Shown here: positions 39,239-43,124 of the stretch, piece after piece
Position numbering within the stretch: the first letter of the stretch is position 1
How the letters are laid out: the number at the start of each line of letters is the position of its first letter
Source: Dehalococcoidia bacterium
GTDB taxonomy: Bacteria; Chloroflexota; Dehalococcoidia; Lucifugimonadales; UBA3495
Assembly: GCA_022451925.1 (NCBI GenBank)
Contig: JAKUNL010000026.1
Location: 1-43,124 of the forward strand
Length of the DNA: 43,124 bases
Direction: 5' to 3'
Notes under the pieces: generated by a model
The model's database searches: none
Told to the model about the DNA's origin: nothing
The model's input: only the letters and a program-made list of their open reading frames with translations
Position numbers and translations under genes: made by a program

Positions 39239-40339
39239 ATGAACGAGCATTATCGACCAACACCTGGGACGCCGATGTCAGACCTGGACACGCCGTGTCT
39301 GGTTATCGATATGGACGACCTTGATAACAATATGGATGTCATCGCCAACACTTATCAAGGTAATGGCGCAAAGTTGAGAGGCCATTCCAAAAACCACAAG
39401 ACACCTGCAATTGCTCACCGACAAATACGCCGAGGTGGTACTGTGGGCGGCGTTTGCGCTGCTAAGGTTTCGGAGGCAGAGGTTATGGTCCACGGGGGTA
39501 TCCCCAGCGTGTTTATCACCTCAGAGATTGTTGAGCCCATGAAGATCGCGAGGTTAGCGGCCTTGGCCGACCAGGCAGAGATGTTAGTTGCCTGCGATCA
39601 AGCATCCAATGCTAGAGACCTCTCCAAAGCTGCTCAGGCCAGAGGCGTTGAGATAAATGTAGTTATCGAGCTAGAGACCGGACTCCGCCGTTGTGGCGTC
39701 CGAGAGATAAACGCCGGAGTGGCCCTGGCCAAGGAGATTTCTTCGCTTCCTGGATTGAGATTTAGAGGTGTCATGAGTCATCAGACCATTCCGGAGATGC
39801 CGGATAGAGAAGACCGCGCGGTGGAAGCGGCCCGGACCATCAAGGGTGTGATTGACTTGAAGGAAGCTATTGAAAGTGAAGGAATGCCAATAGATATCGT
39901 CTCCACCGGAGAGACCTGGAGCTACGATGTTGCGGCGGAGATTCCCGGTGTGACGGAGATTCAGGGTGGGAGTTACCTGATGATGGAGACACACTATGGT
40001 TATATGACAGAATTCCGTTACGCAGCCAAGATACTGACAACGATCATCAGCACACCTCGACCTGGAGTAGCCATTGGCGACGCAGGTGTCCGGGCCGTTA
40101 GTAGTCTTTCCGGGTTGCCAACAGTGTTTAACTACCCTGGTGTGACGGTTGAGGCTCTGGACAGTGATCATTCTGTATTTAGAGTGGATTCTGGCGCCAA
40201 TCTTAATGTCGGTGATCAAATTCTTTTGATCCCAGCGCAACAGGACGCTATGGTCAGCCGATGGGACCGCTTTATCGGCTTAAGACAAGATAAAGTGGAA
40301 GTTGTATGGGATATCCAAGCCCGTGGCTGTCATAACTAA
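39239..40339 (+). CDS. DSD1/D-threonine-aldolase-like PLP enzyme
   Basis: A 366-residue paralogue of the preceding protein. The PLP site RGHSKNHKTP keeps Lys51 and Lys54, so cofactor binding is plausible. The C-terminal metal motif H-x-D/C reads PAQQDAM: His has become Gln (334), Asp336 remains. Other landmarks: VIELETGLRRCGV, STGETWSYDVAAEIPGVTEIQGGSY and IGDAGVRAVSSLSG. True D-threonine aldolases and D-serine dehydratases need the metal, so this may be a racemase-like or altered-lyase enzyme. The ATG at 39239 has TTGGAG 5-6 bases upstream. It follows its paralogue by 100 bases; a bidirectional terminator lies after it. Confidence 0.88.
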   Translation: MNEHYRPTPGTPMSDLDTPCLVIDMDDLDNNMDVIANTYQGNGAKLRGHSKNHKTPAIAHRQIRRGGTVGGVCAAKVSEAEVMVHGGIPSVFITSEIVEPMKIARLAALADQAEMLVACDQASNARDLSKAAQARGVEINVVIELETGLRRCGVREINAGVALAKEISSLPGLRFRGVMSHQTIPEMPDREDRAVEAARTIKGVIDLKEAIESEGMPIDIVSTGETWSYDVAAEIPGVTEIQGGSYLMMETHYGYMTEFRYAAKILTTIISTPRPGVAIGDAGVRAVSSLSGLPTVFNYPGVTVEALDSDHSVFRVDSGANLNVGDQILLIPAQQDAMVSRWDRFIGLRQDKVEVVWDIQARGCHN

Positions 40340-40421
40340 GCCGTCAATAGTAGTTTAATATTGGTCAGCTCTTGGTGGCTGTCATAGCAGTCACGGATAT
40401 CGATTGCATGCATAAAGTAAA

Positions 40422-40456
40422 AGAAGAGACCCGGCGTAACGCGCTGGGTCTCTTCT
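40422..40456. terminator. Bidirectional terminator
   Basis: Stem of about 15 pairs (AGAAGAGACCC-G-GCG with CGC-T-GGGTCTCTTCT, one G-T pair) and a 5-base loop, between the convergent stops at 40339 and 40482. Confidence 0.75.
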
Positions 40457-40481
40457 GGGTGGCTCGCCGCTAATAGCTTTA

Positions 40482-41174
40482 CTACTCCGGCACCGGGCCA
40501 AACTCTGAGGTGTTCATTAGGTGGGTGTTCTGGGCGACAAGCAGGCCACGGACACGAGGGATGTAGGTTCCCGACCATTCCGGGTCTGCGTTGACAGCTT
40601 CTTTGCCTTCTTTCAGGTGGTTCAGATCACGATAGGCCCATATATGAGTGACCTGGTTCAGGTCTCCCACATCGCTGTAATACCAACCCGCTAGCTTGAT
40701 TCCCTGACGGGCCCTGATCGGGAGCGCTACTTCTTCTGCAGCGGCCATGTAGGTGGGGATGGCTCCTGGCTTGAAGGTGTAGGTTCGGTAGTCGAACACC
40801 ATGTTGTTCTTCGCTATGAACTCGGGCGTGCCTTCGTCAGGTATTTCTCCGTTGACCGGGTATATGGGCGCAAAACTCGATGCATTCATCTGGGAGGTCT
40901 TCTGGGATTCCACTAGGCCTCTGGTCCTTGGAAGGTATTTTCCTGTCCAGTCCGGGTCGTTATGGAAGGCGTGTTTAGCCTCTTCCATGTGCTTGGTATC
41001 TTCGTAACCCCAGATATGCACAACCTGGTTCAAAGAGCCAATTTCGCTCCAATACCAACCAGCCAATCTTATGCCATACCGTTGCCGGATGGGTAAGCTG
41101 AGTTCTTTCACGCCGGACCGGTAATTGTCGGTGGCCCCTGGGCTAAGAGTGTAAACGCGATAGTCGTAAATCAT
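40482..41174 (-). CDS. Double-domain NIPSNAP protein
   Basis: A 230-residue tandem duplication of the NIPSNAP fold. Each half begins with the same pattern: MIYDYRVYTLSPGATDNY (residue 1) and MVFDYRTYTFKPGAIPTY (about 125). Each is followed by a matching helix and strand, IRLAGWYWSEIGSLNQVVHI and IKLAGWYYSDVGDLNQVTHI, and then by RTRGLVESQ or RVRGLLVAQ. The halves are about half identical over these stretches. The ATG at 41174 follows GAGAGAG; a TTG at 41186 is less likely. It follows the esterase gene by 39 bases and may be in its operon. Bacterial function unknown. Confidence 0.9.
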   Translation of the reverse strand: MIYDYRVYTLSPGATDNYRSGVKELSLPIRQRYGIRLAGWYWSEIGSLNQVVHIWGYEDTKHMEEAKHAFHNDPDWTGKYLPRTRGLVESQKTSQMNASSFAPIYPVNGEIPDEGTPEFIAKNNMVFDYRTYTFKPGAIPTYMAAAEEVALPIRARQGIKLAGWYYSDVGDLNQVTHIWAYRDLNHLKEGKEAVNADPEWSGTYIPRVRGLLVAQNTHLMNTSEFGPVPE

Positions 41175-41213
41175 CTTCTCTCTCAATGTCGTTAATCTAG
41201 TACAGGTTTTTTA

Positions 41214-42107
41214 TTAACCGGTTTGTTGTAGAAGGAATTCTCCAATCTTACTGATGGCCTTCCTTGCTTCTGGCAGAATAGGAGCATAGTGATGCCAGAC
41301 GTGTGGCATATCATCCCATACTTCCATCTGCACCGACACTCCAGCTTTGTGGGCATGTTCTTTCAGCATGGTTGAATCGTCCAGCAGTACCTCGATGCTG
41401 CCGACTTGTAGCAGGAGTGGTGGCAATCCGGTGAGGTCGGCGTGGATGGGAGATGCCAGTGGAGCCTGTGGATTTTTACCATTTAGGTAGATACCTGCTA
41501 GTTTGAGCAGCCGTTCTTTGGAAACAGATGGGTCGGATTCGGAGTTGGTCATCATAGAGCCTCCTGTTGACTCCATATCGCTCCAAGGCGAGATGCATAC
41601 ACCAGCAGCAGGTAGGGGCTCTCCAACCGATTTCAAGGCGACCAACGCAGCAACAACCAGGCCACCTCCGGCCGAATCTCCTGCTATAGCCATGTTAGCT
41701 GGTTCGATCCCTTCCGATAGCAGCCACTGGTAAGCATTAACGGTGTCATCAATCGGACCTGGGAATGGCGTCTCTGGCGCGAGACGGTAGTCTAGGGCCA
41801 GCACCCGAGCTTTGGCGGCTCTCGCAAGGTGGGCCAACAGCACCCTGTGGGTTCTGACCGATCCGATAACATATCCGCCACCGTGGAGATATAGGATTAC
41901 CCGTCTCTTATCGGATTCAGGTGCCCATATCCACTCAGCAGCTACCCCATTTACGCCCACACGCTCAGTTTCGATGTCATCATCTATCGGCAGAGTGGAC
42001 ATTATACGTTCATAAGAGAGACGCTCATCGTCAATCGTATTCCTGGTTTCTGCAGACCGAACCCTAATCATTTCAAGTACGGTATTTAGTTCTTCGCTAG
42101 GAGCCAT
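41214..42107 (-). CDS. HSL-family carboxylesterase (alpha/beta hydrolase)
   Basis: A 297-residue esterase of the hormone-sensitive-lipase family. It has the oxyanion motif LYLHGGGYVIGS, the nucleophile elbow AIAGDSAGGGLVVAAL (Ser intact), the acid in EVLLDDSTML and the His in DMPHVWHHY. Family members hydrolyse short acyl esters and related compounds in the cytoplasm. The ATG at 42107 follows AAGGTGA at 5 bases; an in-frame ATG at 42158 has no ribosome-binding site. It leads a two-gene operon with the NIPSNAP gene. In contrast to the hydrolase at 9376-10170, its triad is complete. Confidence 0.93.
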   Translation of the reverse strand: MAPSEELNTVLEMIRVRSAETRNTIDDERLSYERIMSTLPIDDDIETERVGVNGVAAEWIWAPESDKRRVILYLHGGGYVIGSVRTHRVLLAHLARAAKARVLALDYRLAPETPFPGPIDDTVNAYQWLLSEGIEPANMAIAGDSAGGGLVVAALVALKSVGEPLPAAGVCISPWSDMESTGGSMMTNSESDPSVSKERLLKLAGIYLNGKNPQAPLASPIHADLTGLPPLLLQVGSIEVLLDDSTMLKEHAHKAGVSVQMEVWDDMPHVWHHYAPILPEARKAISKIGEFLLQQTG

Positions 42108-42411
42108 GTGCGTCACCTTATAAGTTTGGTAGTGGATGCGCCAATAATAGATGCCCAAGTTCTAACCCGCAAGTGGAGTAGAGGATCCACTTTCCAGACC
42201 CTTCTTGTTTACTTTGGGTGAACGTGTTTCCCGATATAGTTAACCTTCACTTCTTGCGAAATATGGACGATACACGATTATGGATGGAACATGACACCGT
42301 TACAGTTGTGGTTAGACGAGCTCTTTTCGCAAGACGTTAGCTAGTGGTATTTATATCCAAGATTTTCGTCGTCGCCATTTTAGCCTTCGTTGTAATGACG
42401 AGAGGACTAGA
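42108..42411. other. Intergenic region
   Basis: About 304 bases between two minus-strand genes. Contains an inverted repeat AAGTGGA-N8-TCCACTT (42171-42192) but no T-run. No gene seen; the promoter of the esterase operon should be here. Confidence 0.4.
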
Positions 42412-43056
42412 CTAAGACAAAATGTTCTTTAAGGCACGGGCGCTACTGTGGGGTGCAGATAGGACAGGTATAGGAGAGACCATTTCTAGGTGATTTAGGG
42501 CTGTGGCGAAGGAGAATTGGGTCAGCACCACCGCGTCTACGTCTTTCGACATAGCCAAAATTTCCTGTTCTAGTCGGCGTTCTAGACCAGATTGGCCTTC
42601 GGCACGCATCACTGGTATCAGGTCTTCTGCTAGACGGATAACCGGTTTGACAACCAAGCCAGCTTCTTGGCCTGCCAGATTCAAGTAATATTCTGAGTCA
42701 GTCATGGTGGCCGCAACGGATGCAATCAGCCCGATTCGCGAACCGGTAGATACCGCCTCTGTCATTACCGGCCCGTATGATGAGATCAAGGGAACATCAA
42801 CCAGATACTTGGCCGAATCAACTACCGGGGCATACACCGAGCAGGCTAGGCCGATTGCATCGGCTTTATTGTCTTGACAATACCCGATGACGTTGCTCAT
42901 TCGACGGCGGAGTTGAGGGGTGAGATGACCTTTAAAGTCAATCAGCAGCCCCTCGTCTAAGATGTTGATTAATTCAGCCTCGGGGAATACTGCATCAAAG
43001 GCCAACCGTACTGGTGGTATAGACTCGGAAATGGCGTGGATCATGGTTACTCGCAT
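42412..43056 (-). CDS. Asp/Glu/hydantoin-racemase-family protein
   Basis: A 214-residue protein of the aspartate/glutamate racemase superfamily. The first active-site Cys is in AIGLACSVYAP (about residue 72); a characteristic TGSRIGLIASVAATM follows. The second Cys expected near VVLTQFSFA is replaced by Phe/Ser-type residues, so it belongs to the one-Cys groups (arylmalonate decarboxylase-like, maleate isomerase-like or unassigned). It probably acts on a small 2-substituted acid. The ATG at 43056 has CAGGG about 8 bases upstream. The sequence beyond 43057 shows no further gene. Confidence 0.85.
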   Translation of the reverse strand: MRVTMIHAISESIPPVRLAFDAVFPEAELINILDEGLLIDFKGHLTPQLRRRMSNVIGYCQDNKADAIGLACSVYAPVVDSAKYLVDVPLISSYGPVMTEAVSTGSRIGLIASVAATMTDSEYYLNLAGQEAGLVVKPVIRLAEDLIPVMRAEGQSGLERRLEQEILAMSKDVDAVVLTQFSFATALNHLEMVSPIPVLSAPHSSARALKNILS

Positions 43057-43124
43057 ATTAATACCCTGCGTTATATTCAGAGATGCTCTCGGTATTGTTC
43101 TTGGATAGAAGATAGATCAAAGTG

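Overview
The window looks like a chromosomal segment of a free-living, probably marine or aquatic bacterium. The gene mix fits the SAR202/Dehalococcoidia side of the Chloroflexota. It is dense in CaiB-type CoA-transferases, acyl-CoA dehydrogenases, luciferase-like flavin monooxygenases, HpcH/HpaI aldolases, NIPSNAP proteins and alanine-racemase-fold (DSD1-like) proteins, with base composition near 50% GC. The lineage is an inference from gene content only; no rRNA or other marker gene is present. I saw no tRNA, rRNA, CRISPR array, transposase or phage gene.

Layout. 1-9193: HAD phosphatase (cut by the window edge), NIPSNAP protein (-), SulP transporter (+), mycothiol-dependent-isomerase-like protein (+), uracil-DNA glycosylase/DsbA-like pair (-), EamA transporter, M20 peptidase and HpcH/HpaI aldolase (+). 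9376-12880: alpha/beta hydrolase, a small unknown gene, and the thiolase with its DUF35 partner (-). 12880-18662: acyl-CoA ligase, EVE protein, two small unknowns, a membrane protein and a double-domain SagB-type oxidoreductase (+). 18672-22078: a second HpaI-like aldolase and a luciferase-like monooxygenase (-), then a 3-hydroxyisobutyrate-dehydrogenase-family reductase (+). 22172-25800: a two-gene minus-strand operon for a tubulin-like protein and a large partner, an AT-rich control region, and a VOC protein. 26018-30151: N-acyl-D-amino-acid deacylase and a pair of acyl-CoA dehydrogenases (+). 30593-37729 (-): RecQ, a crotonase, an MFS carrier and two CaiB-type CoA-transferases. 38026-43056: two DSD1-like proteins (+), then a NIPSNAP protein, an HSL-type esterase and an Asp/Glu-racemase-family protein (-).

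How it works together. Most genes suit opportunistic breakdown of organic acids. Acids enter through MFS, EamA or SulP carriers. They are activated by the acyl-CoA ligase or by CoA transfer (CaiB pair), oxidised by the paired dehydrogenases and crotonase, and cleaved by thiolase/DUF35 or HpaI-type aldolases. D-amino-acid and peptide derivatives are handled by the deacylase, M20 peptidase, DSD1-like proteins and racemase-like protein. Several catabolic proteins lack the catalytic residues of their families (alpha/beta hydrolase, crotonase, second aldolase, first DSD1-like protein, ligase lysine), so altered chemistry or binding roles are plausible.

The most unusual items are three. First, the tubulin-like/partner operon at 22172-24783, which looks like a split version of the large bacterial tubulin-like proteins. 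Second, a family of 7-bp-period GCTGANN tandem repeats placed sense-strand just upstream of five start codons. Third, a 28-bp perfect-arm hairpin at 25221-25296.
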